A DNA stretch of 64,000 nt from Leptodactylus fallax. Taxonomy: Eukaryota; Chordata; Amphibia; Anura; Leptodactylidae. The translations under genes and the position numbers were made by a program. The stretch is from the NCBI GenBank assembly GCA_947044405.1, contig CAMRHE010000168.1:3660001-3724000 (forward strand), written 5' to 3'. The notes below the pieces were generated by a model. That model was not told where the DNA came from, made no database searches, and saw only the letters and a program-made list of their open reading frames with translations. Shown in pieces: positions 35,457 to 49,602 of the stretch. Each line of letters starts with the position of its first letter. Position 1 is the first letter of the stretch.

Positions 35457-36631
35457 TTTTGTATGAGATGGGTGTGATTACCGGAGTGTCCATGAAGAGG
35501 GGTAGAATAAGTGCCGATAGTTTCAGCACCACTAGAACTGTGACATAGCAAACAATGACAACCTCTTCCTGTTAGATAATTAGGAAGAAGAAACAATCTA
35601 TAGGACTTGCTTGGTAAAGTATTACTTTCTATCACTGCTTATGAATTGTTGTTACTTTTCCCGTTCAGTTTAGTAAGGCTGCTTTCCTTCTTTATACAGA
35701 ACAAGGAAAGATGTATTTTTGCTATAACCTAATACTTTCAGGCCCACAATGTCCAATCAAGCTTAACTGTGTACGATGTCAGAAGCACTTACTGCACAAG
35801 GAAAGATCTGTGTTTCTTTTGCCACACACAATAAATCTTTAGTGTCTTCACTTGATACGCATCACTCCACTTGATCTCAGGAGGCACTATCTGTCTTTGT
35901 ATGATTCTCTCCATCATATAACAAGGTCACTTTTACCAGGTCTAAGTTTTTATTCTGCTAAAGACTACATTTAACCACAACAGTGCTGTAGTTCTTTAAC
36001 ACAGTAATGAAATTTTGTTCAATTTCGAGATAAAGAACAACATATTGCTTTAATTTCTACTATAGATAATATTATAGATATCACAATGGATAATTCCACC
36101 AGAGACTGTAAAATATGTTTTTAGGTAAAATATCAATTATATACTCTATACTCATCTATAACTTGGTCTGCAGGCAGTATCTTTCTTGATATTGTGGATA
36201 CTTTGATAAAGTGGAATGAAAATCAAATATAGAAGGGTAGTCAGCGACTTTTCATAGGAACAGTGAATTGTCTAAATGGTTTATGCTGCTTAAAGAAAGG
36301 TATATGAATGACACTATAACTAAAATCTTAAAGAGGATCAATCGCAGGAAGGCAGTTTTACTTAATATTGAGGTATAATCTTAATGACTAAAGTGGTCTT
36401 GTCGCCATCACTGACAATAATGCTAAGAAAGAGACAACTTAAGGATCCTCTGGTACTCTGTATATAATTGTAAGATAAGTAGCCTTTTCTTTATTGAGCA
36501 GGTTCACTGTAGTAAAAGCTTGCATATTTATAATAAATTGCATGTAGCAGATATTATGTGAACTGTGTTGTCTAATCTGAGATATAATATAAGAGTATTA
36601 AGAGTAAAATTGTAGCATGATGTCTGTCTAC

Positions 36632-36677
<46 letters not shown>

Positions 36678-38331
36678 CATTAATCATCTGTATTTATCAA
36701 GTGTTTGGAGTACAACTACAGTATGTTCTTAGGTACTTATACAGATCTACAGCTGAATGCTATTTAGTTTGCACCTCAAATAAGGTTCAATGAATCCCAT
36801 GAAAATGTGAACAAAGTAAATACAAGTACAGTTGGGAGTGAATGTTGTATGGATCAATAATGCAAGGATGCGTCACTTATCAATCTGACATTTGTGCTTC
36901 CTGTCACTGACTGGTGAATGAATTTCAAAAAGGACACTCTCATGGCAGGGAGGAATTTAATAACTCTTTAAAGTATACATGTGATATAACTCATATCATA
37001 AAGCCCTAAACTAATGTGCTTTCAATCAAATAAAGGAAGCAACTCCATAACTACTGTTCTGCTATGGAGATGAAATTTTATGTTGGCTCTACTACGAAAT
37101 AGTAATAATAGTCATAGCTGAAAAAAATGAAATATTCCAGTTATAATGTAAGTAAACAATATTGCATCAGCCTAGATTAGTGTGCCCCAGACAGAAGAAT
37201 TATTATTCACCATTTTCACAGCTGGTTATCAGCTTTGTATGTTTTGAACTAGGAAACTGCTTTATATTTTCCACGCTTTGTAACAGTTCAAGACCTTCAG
37301 CTAATTGAAGCATCTGGAGGATGGTGATGAAATACTAATTATATGTATATATTTCCATGTCAACTTGTAATTGATTTAATGCTTCAGAAAGCCACTTGTG
37401 AAGCTAGAAATCATCCAATTCATTTGCCCCATGCAGATTTATGTTAGGTTTTTGCGCTGATTGTCATATTTTATGGGGCATCATGAAACCGGCGACATAA
37501 AACATGCATTGTCTGCAACCTGATATTAAAGTAAAATTTAACCTAAGTGAAAATCCAAGAAATAACAGTAGCATAACTTATAGTAAAATAATCACACTCA
37601 GTCTTCATCACCCTTACATTAGAATAACATGCACAATTACTATAATGTATTTTTGTCAATAATGATACACATTCTTCTTCCACTAAACTGTACATTGTTT
37701 TCTTACACCTCTCTGAACTAGTCTAAATGTATCTACATCTCTTGATATGGTGCTATTTTTTTCTGTCACACCAGATTGACTAAAAAACTGCATTACATTA
37801 AATAAATCACGTAAAAAATGAAGAAAGGCATAGTAAGTCTTCACTTTCTCTTTGTCACTTTTGCTGCCGAAATGGCTTTGTGGAAAGTCTGCTACTGTAA
37901 ATAGAGGCTGACAGGTAGTAATTATTCAGATTCAATTCAACAAGAATGTCTACAATGAGGTGTCAGTTGCAGGTCATTAATGCTGACAAAAGCTGGAGTA
38001 GGTTCTAACAGCTGTCCACTTCCCGGGTGGGCTGACCCCACCTGCTACCGTCCCGTCTCCCAGGAAGTATGACTGGACACAGCACCAGGCTTGTACAGCA
38101 GGTACAGTCTCAGTGAATACTAATAAATGTTCTTATTAGTTATCCCAGCAATAATCCTTTATGTCTTGAGACCATATAATGAGCATGGAAAAAGTCACTA
38201 CTGAAAGCTTGACAAATGTCTGCTAAAACCTCTACTAGAGTATCATTAATGAGCCAAAATGGCTAAATCATTTTTGCTAATGTGTTTCTGCACAGGGAAA
38301 CATTGCAGTAAGTTGAGTACTTTTTAACATG

Positions 38332-38334
<3 letters not shown>
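35457..38334. other. Long stretch without gene or transposon; one microsatellite
   Basis: No coding or repeat signature apart from the CTAT microsatellite at 36633-36677. 37850-38140 is less AT-rich and more complex than its surroundings and could be conserved non-coding DNA, but nothing identifies it. Confidence 0.35.
36633..36677. repeat. (CTAT)n microsatellite
   Basis: About 11 uninterrupted CTAT units. Confidence 0.95.

Positions 38335-38379
<45 letters not shown>
38335..38379. repeat. (AT)n microsatellite
   Basis: About 22 AT dinucleotides, uninterrupted. Confidence 0.95.
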
Positions 38380-38384
<5 letters not shown>

Positions 38385-39301
38385 AAAAAATATATCAAAT
38401 TCATAAATATTTCTTATAAGTGTTACTTTTTTAAAGAAATCTAGAAATGGGTATATTAAATATTGATTTATAAGGTTTGACAAAAATAAACATTGTATAA
38501 TTAAATTTTAGAAATATTACTCTGAATAAAATGAATACATTTTTCTATAAAAATTAAAACCCCTTGTGGCAGATTTTGTGGGGTCACATGGTTGTGGACA
38601 GTACTGCTTTGGTAGTCAGCTGTTTAGCCTTCATTAGTCTGTGTTTACATCATGCCCACAGAGACGTCAGAAGCCATCACTGATTTCATTCTCTATCACT
38701 CTCTCCTATGTAGACATAGTAATCCTTATAAACCTGCTGCCCTGCACTCCTGTATCTTAATTACTGTCTCTGTCACTCTACAATGTGCAAATACATCAAC
38801 ATTTAGTACAGCTGCGTACAGAACTGTTATTTCCATCTATAATATACAAACAACCCTTCACCTCACATATGCATTTACTTTACTAGAGCAAGAGACAGAA
38901 TGCTATTTGGGGGTGATATGTTTACTAGCTTATGTTGTGAATATATATAATTGGAAAAAAGAATAATATTCAAAGTGTCTCAATATATATATACAAACAT
39001 GATATATATACAGTGGATTGGTTAATTGAAATGATAGGGGTGATGGTTAGTTAAGTTTTAAACATTTTATTCTATAATAATTTTATACAATAACTAGAAT
39101 TACAATACAGATACAGCAGACATAGTTAAAAAAAAAGAAAACTGTTGTAATTAGTTTATGTGGGCATTTGCTGAAAGTTCTTTTTATTACTAATTGATTT
39201 GATTAAAAATGAATATACATAGAATGATCAGTTAAAGATAGATCTAGATTATATAAATATATATATAAAGGTTCTTTTATGGTGCATCTCTTTTACTCAT
39301 C

Positions 39302-39306
<5 letters not shown>
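38380..39306. other. AT-rich DNA, nothing recognised
   Basis: The 104-codon frame at 38652-38966 has no recognisable domain or splice context and is treated as chance. Confidence 0.35.

Positions 39307-39344
<38 letters not shown>
39307..39344. repeat. (AT)n microsatellite
   Basis: About 19 AT dinucleotides, immediately left of a LINE tail. Confidence 0.95.
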
Positions 39345-39349
<5 letters not shown>

Positions 39350-39370
39350 ATTAATTAATTCATTCATTCA

Positions 39371-39566
39371 GTTTTTTTTATTACTTATATAGCACAATCC
39401 TATCTGCACTGGTTTACAGATGTGGTCAAGACATTTCCAAGTAGAGCTCACAAGCTACTTTGGATTGTGGGAGGAAACCCACACAAACACAAGGTGAACA
39501 TTTAAACGCCTTGCAGATGTTATCAAATCTTGAACTCCATCACTGCAAAGCCACCATGTTGCCCAT
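39371..39566 (-). repeat. LINE 3'-end fragment (L2/CR1-like), minus strand
   Basis: TTTTATTACTTATATAGCAC, CTGCACTGGTTTACAG, and TGGGAGGAAACCCACACAAAC are, in reverse orientation, the landmarks of a very common vertebrate LINE 3' region. Old and diverged. The Tc1 element at 39570 begins 3 bp after it. Confidence 0.6.
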
Positions 39567-39569
39567 ATA

Positions 39570-40981
39570 CACTGATGAGCAAAAGGATAACAATGTTTTT
39601 AACTTTTGACTTTCATGCTCTATATCTCACCATCCACTTTGAATGTGAGACTACCTTCAGTTTATAGACAATCATCTTGGCTATCTCATACTTAAATTTG
39701 ACTTGCAACTATTTAGGATATGATTATTATGTAGATTCTTATCAGGTAACTGCATTATTGCTCCTAGAAATCAAAATTTAATTTTTTTTTTTGTAAATCA
39801 ACCTTTGGCTTTGAACACTGCCTGAATCCTTCTGGGCATGCTCTCGATCAGATCCAAGCATATCTCGACTGAAATCTGAACCAAGGTTTCTTGTAAATGT
39901 TCCCAATGTTGGTGCATACTGGTCGACTCACTTGGGTACAACTACAGCTTTTTCTTCAACTCTACTCACAAGTGTTCATTTGAGTTGAGGTTTTGGGACC
40001 ACAATCCAGCACCTCTACTTTATTGTCACTGAACCATTTGTTCCCTAATCTCGACATATGTTTCTGTCATTGTCCTTCTGGAACACTATGTCATCCTTTT
40101 CAAACCCATAGTTCTCAAGTGTATGAAGTAACTCATCCTGTAGGATACTCACATATAGCTCAGCATTGAGACCGCCATCGATACTGGTCAAGCACCCACT
40201 AGCTTTGGTTGTGAAACAACCCCATATCAGCAGACTTCCCTCGCTAAACTTGACAGTTCCTTTAATTTCTTGATCTATTATCCCCATTTTGCCTTGTTTC
40301 TTGCAAAACCATTTGCACCCATCACCTTTTTTAAAGCCACCATTCCAGACTTTTGTAATGCATGTTGTACGGTTGTCTGTGATTTCACTGTTATGAAGCA
40401 TACGAGCCACCTCTACTGCCGTGTTTTTCACGCCAGAACTGATAGACCTTGTGATGAGCTGACTTATTGACTCCAATATTTTGCCTGGACGTCCACCTCG
40501 TGGCTTTTGAATGGATAGATGGACTTAATTTCGTATTCTTCCAACCGTTTTGGCACTGACATGATGCAGTTTGGCAATTTTCTTGGCTGAGAGACCGCCA
40601 TCGATGAGCTGAATGATGCTGTTTCTCTTTTCTTGGGAAATTTTCTTCATGGCTGATCCTCGATTTGAACCAGTGACCTTTCACTTGGGAATCAACCCAA
40701 TAACACACTGAGCTATTAGGCAATGTGAGAACAGGTTGTAATTTGTAGTATACAAGAAGAAAAAGATTTTTCCACCACCAGGAGCAAAACAGTAACAATG
40801 CAGTTACATGACAAGAATCTGCATAAATAATCATATGCTAAATAGTTGCAAGTCAAATTTATGAAGGAGATAATTGTCTATAAAAAGATGGTAGTCTCAT
40901 GTTCCAAGCTGTAGTGGATGGTGATATATGGAAACTGAAAGACAATAGTTCAAAACATTGTTACCCTTTTGCTCATTAGTG
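39570..40981 (-). mobile_element. Tc1/mariner element, family 4 (old, inactive)
   Basis: Starts CACTGATGAGCAAAAGG after TA (39568-39569); the right end read inward is CACTAATGAGCAAAAGG. Inverted repeats extend about 240 bp with many mismatches. The right-hand TA is lost (GT at 40982-40983). The higher divergence between the arms than in the other Tc1 copies points to an older insertion. Confidence 0.88.
39980..40650 (-). pseudogene. Tc1 transposase, degenerate
   Basis: Minus-strand ATG at 40650 starts MKKISQEKRNSIIQ with a helix-turn-helix segment (AKKIAKLHHVSAKTVGRI). An in-frame TAA follows at codon 42. Beyond it the frame gives GGRPGKI, then GSLLIWGCFTTKASG and the DDE-region FQKDND (about 40075), and ends at a stop at 40045. 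The final catalytic motif survives only in another frame as NEHL near 39980. Related in layout to Tc1 transposases but clearly dead. Confidence 0.85.
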
Positions 40982-40983
40982 GT

Positions 40984-42052
40984 CCCTCTAAGGTACCACC
41001 AGATCTAGGCAAATAATGAATGGAGAAATAACCACACATGTGAACTTCTCTTTCCATTCACTTTTCTGGCAGTCACAAAGCATGGCTACTTTGCTGTTTG
41101 TGTAACTCCCATAGAAGTGAATAGAGAGAGACATATATATGTGTAGCCTTTGCTCTATTAATTTTCTGTCTGGATGTGATGGCCAGAGGATGCCTCACCA
41201 AGCAGGTAGAATCCAATCCTGTGGATATACCATAAATTTCAAAGGTAGGAATATCAATTTAATTTATTATTGTGCCACTGTTGCACCATCCTGTAAGCAC
41301 CATCCCTTTTGAATAGATACTAAAGAATTTTTATAAACCTTATTCACCTATAATTGGGACAATTTTCTATTTATCTATCTCTGATTTCTTATATTTATTG
41401 CATATTAAACATATGCCCAAAAGTATCTAACAAAAGCTAAATAAAGTTGACTAAATAATGAATGATAATTAATATAAAAGGTACATATTAATTACTTTAG
41501 GTTTTTGCAAACCAGCAAGGCATATTCATTACAAGCCTTCACATATATTTTCTATTTTCACTAACTTTTAATAATTTTCAAAACTCACTTACTTAGGATC
41601 ATTGAAAGGTAAATAATAGAACAGAATATTCTTTTTTCAATAAAACACTAAAGATAGAAGTTTATTTATACAGTTTAAGGCAGCATGAATTAGCTACTTA
41701 TCTATTATATTGAGTCATCAATTATCTTTATGAGCTGGAAACTGTCTTTCAGATTAAAAAAAGGAAGAGGTCCATGAGAATGGGTAGGATTGGGGAAAAG
41801 GAACTGGATGTGTGTGGAACTGCTTTCAAAATTTACAAATATTGTTCATGACTTCTATTAAGAAAAGGGAGACTGATGAACAATAGGCAAGCAACATATT
41901 AAAAAATATGAATTATTTTAATAATTAATTTGAAAAGGCTTACAACAAAGAATAGCATTTTGGAGTGTGTTTAAAGCTAAGGTCCTCAAGAAGTCAAAAA
42001 ATAGTGTTTCCATCTACTCCATTTCCCCCATATCACATTGACAAAGAGCAAT
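40984..42052. other. AT-rich DNA, nothing recognised
   Basis: No supported gene or repeat. Confidence 0.35.
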
Positions 42053-42056
42053 TTAA

Positions 42057-42549
42057 AGAGGAACTTTCATGTCCTCAGGCACATGTGGTTTTATATACCG
42101 CTAGAAAGTCGACAGTGCGCTGAATTCAGCGCACTGTCGGCTTTCCCGTTATGTGTCCCAGGGCTGGAGATATCGGTGCCGTTAGTTTTCTGCCCATCGT
42201 CAGAAGGGCGTTCCTGACAGTCTAGCTGGGCTGTGAGGAACACAGTACGCGTCCATAGCCCTGTACTGTCAGAGGGGGCGTTCCTTGCCGCCCAGCGATG
42301 ACGCTGAGCTTTGAGGAATGGCCCCTCAGTACAAGTCTATGGACTTGTACAGTCAGGGGGGGCATTCCTCACAGCCCAGCTAGACTGTCAGGAACGCCAT
42401 TCTGACAGTGGGCTGAGATCGGTAACAGCACCGATATCTCCAGCCCCAGGGCACATAACGGAAAGCCGACAGTGCGCTGAATTCAACGCACTGTTGACTT
42501 TCTAGCAGTATATAAAACTGCATGTGCTGGAGGACATGAAAGGTCCTCT
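42057..42549. mobile_element. TTAA-flanked palindromic MITE (AGAGGACCTTTCATG family)
   Basis: TTAA at 42053-42056 and 42550-42553. Ends are inverted: AGAGGAACTTTCATGTCC and AGAGGACCTTTCATGTCC. Mirroring extends through CTAGAAAGTC, GACAGTGCGCTGAATTC and CACCGATATCTCCAG, so nearly the whole 493 bp folds back. No transposase. Confidence 0.9.
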
Positions 42550-42553
42550 TTAA

Positions 42554-43998
42554 GTGTACATTAGCTAGTTCTTAAAAATATCAAAATCAAAATTATTGCC
42601 GTAGTTAATTATACTGAATTTATTTTGTTAAAAACCTGAAAAATACACCACATTACTACATGAGACATCCATAAAACATAAATGTATTCCATCCACATAC
42701 GTTCTGTTCCAGTATGCATGAAACTTCTAATGCAGATATTCATCCCAAATCTCAATCAGTTGCCAAAATGGCTAATAAAATGCTCCAGTGATTTCATCAA
42801 GTACATATGATCTCTGTCGATCTGCAGAGGGGAGCTGAGGTCACTTAATCAAAATCCACTGGTGGCTATTAAATGCTTTATGCTGCTGAAGTATACCCTA
42901 TGCACTAATATAAATATTATTATGCAAGGGTTAGTCTTATATCATCTGTTCTTGCTTTACAGTTATATTATATATACACAGCTATATAGTTTCAGATATC
43001 TACTATATTGTAATACATGCATAATTGTATTATAACTATGTAACTATTATAACTTAAAATATTGCAGCAGGCCTGTGTTTTAAGACTAACAATAAGGTTT
43101 ATGTCAGTGTGCCAAACTGTATGAAATAATTGCTTAAACACACAGATTTACAAGACTTTACTGTAAATGTAGAGTGCAGGGTCAAGTACTGTAGGTGGTC
43201 AGCTGAGTTGTGTATGTAACTAGCTCTGTTCAGCAGAAGGTATTGTACAGAGACGAATCTGCAAATTCATAAACTGTCTTTCTAGGTGAAAAATGTTAGT
43301 AATCGGTAGCCTGTCAACAGACTAACTACTCGGTTTATTAAACTGTACAGAAATGTCACTTCTCTTTGTTAGTCCCTTGATAAGCTAGCAATTGATCCAG
43401 CATACATACAATTGCTCAGTTCCATGTTACTCCATACATTTTATTTTCAAATATAGTCCCCCAAATGCCAAATAAAACAAAACCTATGCTTCACTCTAGA
43501 CAGTCTTCTTATTAGTGCTCACCTTTTCTGACTCCCCGGTGTTCTGCATAAAACTTACCACTCACCTATTTCTATAATACACAGTTTTTTTTACTAACCG
43601 TACCACCCATCTTAATTTTCCCATCTCAGGGTTTCACATGCTCTCCAGATTCTTCTCCCCTCCACTTCCTGGTTTTCAGCTCAGGCCAGCAGTGTACTCC
43701 ATGCTTATTTTAAATTACACTGCTATCTCTGGATTTACATAACAGAGATAACACAAGCAATGATCAAGAAACTATTCTACCCCTTATCAGTGCTCAGCAG
43801 CTGAGAGCACTTTGCATGAAAGTTAAGAGAATATAAGAGGTCGGGAACAGAGACTGAGTCATCAGCCTCATTGGCAGTTGGGAACCTGTTCAATCCCAAG
43901 GAAATTGGGATTGGAGTTGAAACACATTAAGCTTTAGTTTGTAGGCTTATTCTTACTATATTGTTTTTTATAACTTCTGTATTTATCATGCACATATA
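42554..43998. other. Unassigned DNA
   Basis: No supported gene. A 9-bp hairpin CAATCCCAA/TTGGGATTG at 43891-43913 followed by GAAAC is noted separately as a rejected ribozyme candidate. Confidence 0.35.
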
Positions 43999-45628
43999 CA
44001 GTACAGTCCAAAAGTTTGGACACACCTTCTCATTCCAAGAGTTTTCTGTATTTTCATGACTATAAAAATTGTAGATTCACACTGAAGGCATCAAAACTAT
44101 GAATTAACACATGTGGAATTATATACTTAACAAAAAAGTGTGAAACAACTGAAAATATGTCTTATATTCTAGGTTCTTCAAAGTAGCCACCTTATGTTTT
44201 GATTACTGCTTTGCACACTCTTGGCATTCTCTTGATGAGCTTCAAGAGGTAGTCACCTGAAATGGTCTTCCAACAGTCTTGAAGGAGTTCCCAGAGATGC
44301 TTAGCACTTGTTGGCCCTTTTGCCTTCACTCTGTGGTCCAGCTCACCCCAAACCATCTCGATTGGGTTCAGGTCTGGTGACTGTGGAGGCCAGGTCATCT
44401 GGCGTAGCACCCCATCACTCTCCTTCTTGGTCAAATAGCCCTTACACAGTCTGGAGGTGTGTTTGGGGTCATTTTCCTGTTGAAAAATAAATGATGGTCC
44501 AACTAAATGCAAACCGGGTGGAATAGCATGCCGCTGCAAGATGCTGTGGTAACCATGCTGGTTCTGTATTCCTTCAATTTTGAATAAATCCCCAACAGTG
44601 TCACCAGCAAAGCACCCCCACACCATCACACCTCCTCCTCCATGCTTCACGGTGGGAACCAGGCATGTAGAGTCCATTCGTTCATCTTTTCTGCATCGCA
44701 CAAAGACACGGTGGTTGGAACCAAAGATCTCAAATTTGGACTCATCAGACCAAAGCACAGATTTCCACAGGTCTAATGTCCATTCCTTGTGTTCTTTAGC
44801 CCAAACAAGTCTCTTCTGCTTGTTGCCTGTCCTTAGCAGTGGTTTCCTAGCAGCTATTTTACCATGAAGGCCTGCTGCACACAGTTTCCTCTTAACAGTT
44901 GTTGTAGAGATGTGTCTGCTGCTAGAACTCTGTGTGGCATTGACCTCGTCTCTAATCTGAGCTGCTGTTAACCTGCGATTTCTGAGACTGGTGACTCGAA
45001 TGAACTTATCCCCCGCAACAGAGGTGACTCTTGGTCTTCCTTTCCTGGGGCGGTCCTCATGTGAGCCAGTTTCTTTGTAGTGCTTGATGGTTTTGGCCAC
45101 TGCACTTGGGGACACTTTCAAAGTTTTCCCAATTTTTCGGACTGACTGACCTTCATTTCTTAAAGTAATGATGGCCACTCATTTTTCTTTACTTAGCTGC
45201 TTTTTTCTTGCCATAATACTAATTCTAACACTCCATTCAGTAGGACTATCAGCTGTGTATCCACCTGACTTCTGAACAACACAACTGATGGTCCCAACCC
45301 CATTTATAAAGCAAGAAATCCCACTTATTAAACCTGACAGGGCACACCTGTGAAGTGAAAACCATTTCAGGTGACTACCTCTTGAAGCTGATCAAGAGAA
45401 TGCCAAGAGTGTGCAAAGCAGTCATCAAAGCAAAAGGTGGCTACTTTGAAGAACCTAGAATATAAGACATATTTTCAGTTGTTTCACACTTTTTTGTTAA
45501 GTATATAATTCCACAAGTGTTAATTCATAGTTTTGATGCCTTCAGTGTGAATCTACAATTTTTATAGTCATGAAAATACAGAAAACTCTTGGAATGAGAA
45601 GGTGTGTCCAAACTTTTGGTCTGTACTG
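43999..45628 (-). mobile_element. Tc1/mariner element, family 3 (inactive)
   Basis: Starts CAGTACAGTCCAAAAG after TA (43997-43998) and ends in the reverse complement of CAGTACAGACCAAAAG before TA (45629-45630). Inverted repeats are 268 bp each (43999-44266, 45361-45628). Unusually they are long enough to include the last codons of the transposase, so the right repeat carries a mirror copy of the gene's 3' end. I recognise this family as widespread in fish and frogs. Confidence 0.95.
44192..45214 (-). pseudogene. Tc1 transposase with two stops and a catalytic D-to-E change
   Basis: The true ATG is at 45214 (MARKKQLSKEK). Codon 12 is TGA where the next residues VAIITL resume, consistent with CGA to TGA decay. 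The remaining 328 codons are open: helix-turn-helix regions, KGRPR, WSDES with the first catalytic aspartate, GGGGVMVWGC, FQQENDPKH, where glutamate replaces the second catalytic aspartate, and NPIEMVW with the catalytic glutamate. It ends at TAA (44192-44194) where the mirror copy in the right inverted repeat reads AAA, so about nine C-terminal codons are lost. Not functional. Confidence 0.93.
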
Positions 45629-45636
45629 TATATACA

Positions 45637-46534
<898 letters not shown>

Positions 46535-46536
46535 TA

Positions 46537-48065
46537 TAGATATACTTCCTTAGACCATTTGACTTCTGCAGCTGGCACATACATAAACCACATAGCAAGC
46601 TGCAAAATACAATTTTCTAGCCAATCTGAGCTGATTTATGACCAAATCATAGTTCAACTTCTAATAAATAAAAAGTAAATTTGATCTAAAGGTGTCCACA
46701 GCTTTTAAGGCTAAACAGAACAATATTTTACTATCATTAATTTGTTTGGGCAAAAAATGGTAAAATATTTGTAGCAACAAAAATTCTGGTAAAAAGTATT
46801 GCATTTCATCTACAAAACTCCAGAAATAATTTTAAATTTTTTTAACCACTGCTGTGTATTAACAACAAATAAGCTACTGTACCTATTATTTATGAACTGA
46901 ACACAATGACTGAATGTATTAAAACATAATCCCCATGGATGCCACTGATTCCTAACATATGTTAAACAGACTCCAAGTCATTAGTTGGAATAAGGAACTG
47001 TTAATATAACATGGTAATTTATTTAAGTTTAATCAGATTTTTTGCTCTAACACTAATGAAATCTTCATACAGTTTTTACCAAAATAAATGTGAATTAAAT
47101 GTTCAACAGTATATCTTAATCTGTAGTTACAAGAAGTGGAAAGAAAAACACAAGATTAATTTTGTTTTTTGTATAATGGGCATTAAATGGGTGTGTATGC
47201 CTATCACCTAATTAATACAGATAGATTAAAATCTCTTGACAATCAATTAAGATTAACAGCAGAAGTTGGTCCCCATCCCCTGAGTCCTCTCTCCTGTGCC
47301 ATGAAAACCAGGGTCGTGAAACTTTAATCCTGTTATCTACAGCCTTCTCCATCAGCAAAGCATCCAGATTAACACAGCAGACATTATCAAATTTACAACC
47401 AGCCGCTCGGACATCTGCCCTACTTTCAAGCAGTTAATGGAAAAGGGACTAATCTGGTTAAGAGCTGTAGGACTAGTTCATGCATCTTGGCACAAGAGGC
47501 TTTTATAGCTGTCATGTCTCTCTTGAAGAATCTACACTGAATTAAGCTGTCATGTCCAAGTTGCAATTTTTGGGGGTTAACTAGCATACCTTACAAAAGA
47601 CTAATAAGGAGCACTCATGAGCACCATGTCAAAAAGACAAGCTGATACCACTGCATAACAATGGCCATTCCAGTGCTGTACAGAACATCAATTCCCTTGC
47701 ATGTTTACCTGTGAAAGATTCTACTTCCTGGATATTCTGTAATGTTATGATAGATAATCAATAAGGCATGCTTATTTTGTATATAAATTGATGAAAATAT
47801 TTTATAAAAAATTCATGTTATGTTCCATTCCAAAAAAAGTTTTAATGAACTAAAAGAATGAAACTCCCAGAGAATACAGATGAATTGCCATCATTGCTAT
47901 GATCTTTAAAGGGACTGCGTCACCAAAAAAAAGACTCTATTTTTTAAAAATCAGGTTTTATGATAAACATATTTTAAGTAATTTTTGGTGAGGTTTTTAA
48001 AAAAGATCCATATTATTATCTAGTTTTAAAAAGAATTCTAAAAATTCTGCAGCCCTGACTCTGGC
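46537..48065. other. Unassigned DNA
   Basis: No supported gene. 47260-47560 is more complex and less AT-rich than its surroundings. TTTAAAGGGACTGCGTCACC at 47905 looks like a single TTAA-MITE end. Confidence 0.35.
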
Positions 48066-48165
48066 CACATATTTATTTTGCTTACTTAGATAGCACCATC
48101 ATATTCTGCAGTACTTTAAAGATATTGTTAATAATGTCTTGTATAGGGCTCACAATCAAAAACAA
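48066..48165 (-). repeat. LINE 3'-end fragment (L2/CR1-like), minus strand
   Basis: ACTTAGATAGCACCATCATATTC, TGCAGTACTTTAAAGATATTG and GGGCTCACAATC are landmarks of the same LINE 3' region seen at 39371-39566. Confidence 0.6.
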
Positions 48166-48246
48166 CATTACTGAACATTTTTACATATTCTTAAATAGTA
48201 TGTTTAATAAAAAAAAAAGTATTTCCTGACAGCACTTTCCCTTTAC

Positions 48247-48692
48247 AGAGGACCTTTTGCCACCTACAACAATTCCAGTCCTGTACATCATTTAATAAGT
48301 GCTGCTCCACTGCTTCTGGCATGGTTGGAATTTTCCCTCTAGCCCTCACCATTCCCAAGTAATCAATGCTATTAGTTTTGGTGTCTGACATGCTATTTAC
48401 ACTCTGTACTGTCAGGAGGGCGGTGTCAGACAGAGGCAGACAAGGGGTGTGATTCTGAGCTCTGACATTGGCTGCCTCTGATTGGAGCTCTGAATCATGC
48501 CACCTTATCTGACACTTCCCTTCTGACATTATAGAGCCTAAATAGTATATCAGGCACCAAAACTAACTGCGCTTGTGGCTCGTGAATGATGGGTGGTAGA
48601 GAGAAAATTCAAACTGTGATGGAATCAGTGGAGCGCCGCCTATTAACAGATGCTAAGAACTTCAATTGTTGGAGGTGGTGAAAGGTCCTCTA
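48247..48692. mobile_element. MITE with AGAGGACCTTT ends, decayed TTAA flanks
   Basis: Left AGAGGACCTTTTGCCACCTAC and right GGTGGTGAAAGGTCCTCT are inverted copies, and CAACAATT/CAATTGTTG continues the mirror. Flanks are TTAC and ATAA, near-TTAA. Ends resemble the 42057-42549 family. Confidence 0.65.
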
Positions 48693-49602
48693 TAACAACA
48701 AGAATTAAACAGTACAAAATGCCTGGAGTAGCTCAGACCAACTAATCTGGAGAGCTGAGTTCACTGACTGTTCTCAGTCCATCGAGATCAAATATAGAAT
48801 AAATAATCTATAATGTCAAAACGTGCACTCTAGGTTTTTCTGGATTCTTCCCAAATAAATGATATAATATGAATAATAAATAATACTCCAATTCAAATAG
48901 GGAGAATAAAAACATAAGTAACCAATATTGTACAAATAACAATTAATAAATCAATACTCTAATGATACATCTAAAAAGTTAAGGTGTTGTGGGATAGAAA
49001 CACCTGATCACAGTGCACTAGTAATCAGGACATAGGCACAAATCACTCAACTGTTACATATACCCTTACATTATAATACATAATAATAAAAATAATTACA
49101 GTAAAAATGAACATTTCATATTATCCCATTATTACTACTCTTTTAAACTGTCCAATAATAAAACTGGTGTCTATAATGAATTGTTACTGATATATGTGTA
49201 GGTCCTCCTTCTTAACCCTCCTTCTGAGGAGCACAGGTCATCCACAGTTTGAAAGCAGAGACAATTGACTGCCATTTCTGTTTGGATTGACTGATAGGAG
49301 ATAAGACAAGTAAAATACAGCTCGGATGAAGTATTCCTGGGGAAGAGTGAAGTGCTCCCTGAACTCCCTAGGCTCCTAGAAACATTGTCCCAACTCAAGT
49401 CTCTGCGTATGAGATTAATTCTTTCCTCCAATTCTGCAATCAAAATTGTGCACCCCAAATTTGATCTTAATGAAACTACAACTTGTCCTGAAAAATACAA
49501 GGTCTTATACAGGTACTTTGAAAAAAAAAATACAAAAGTTATGACCACTAAAATATTACTATCCACAAGGTTAACATTAGTCACTAAGGGGTTAACACGA
49601 AC
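48693..49602. other. AT-rich DNA, nothing recognised
   Basis: Overlapping antisense frames at 49171-49606 have no family features. Confidence 0.35.

Noticed and set aside
43886..43930. CTGTT, a 9-bp hairpin CAATCCCAA/TTGGGATTG, then GAAACACATTAAG: possible third hammerhead relic.
   Set aside because: The CUGANGA box is absent and neither stem I nor stem III can form; only the hairpin and GAAAC fit.
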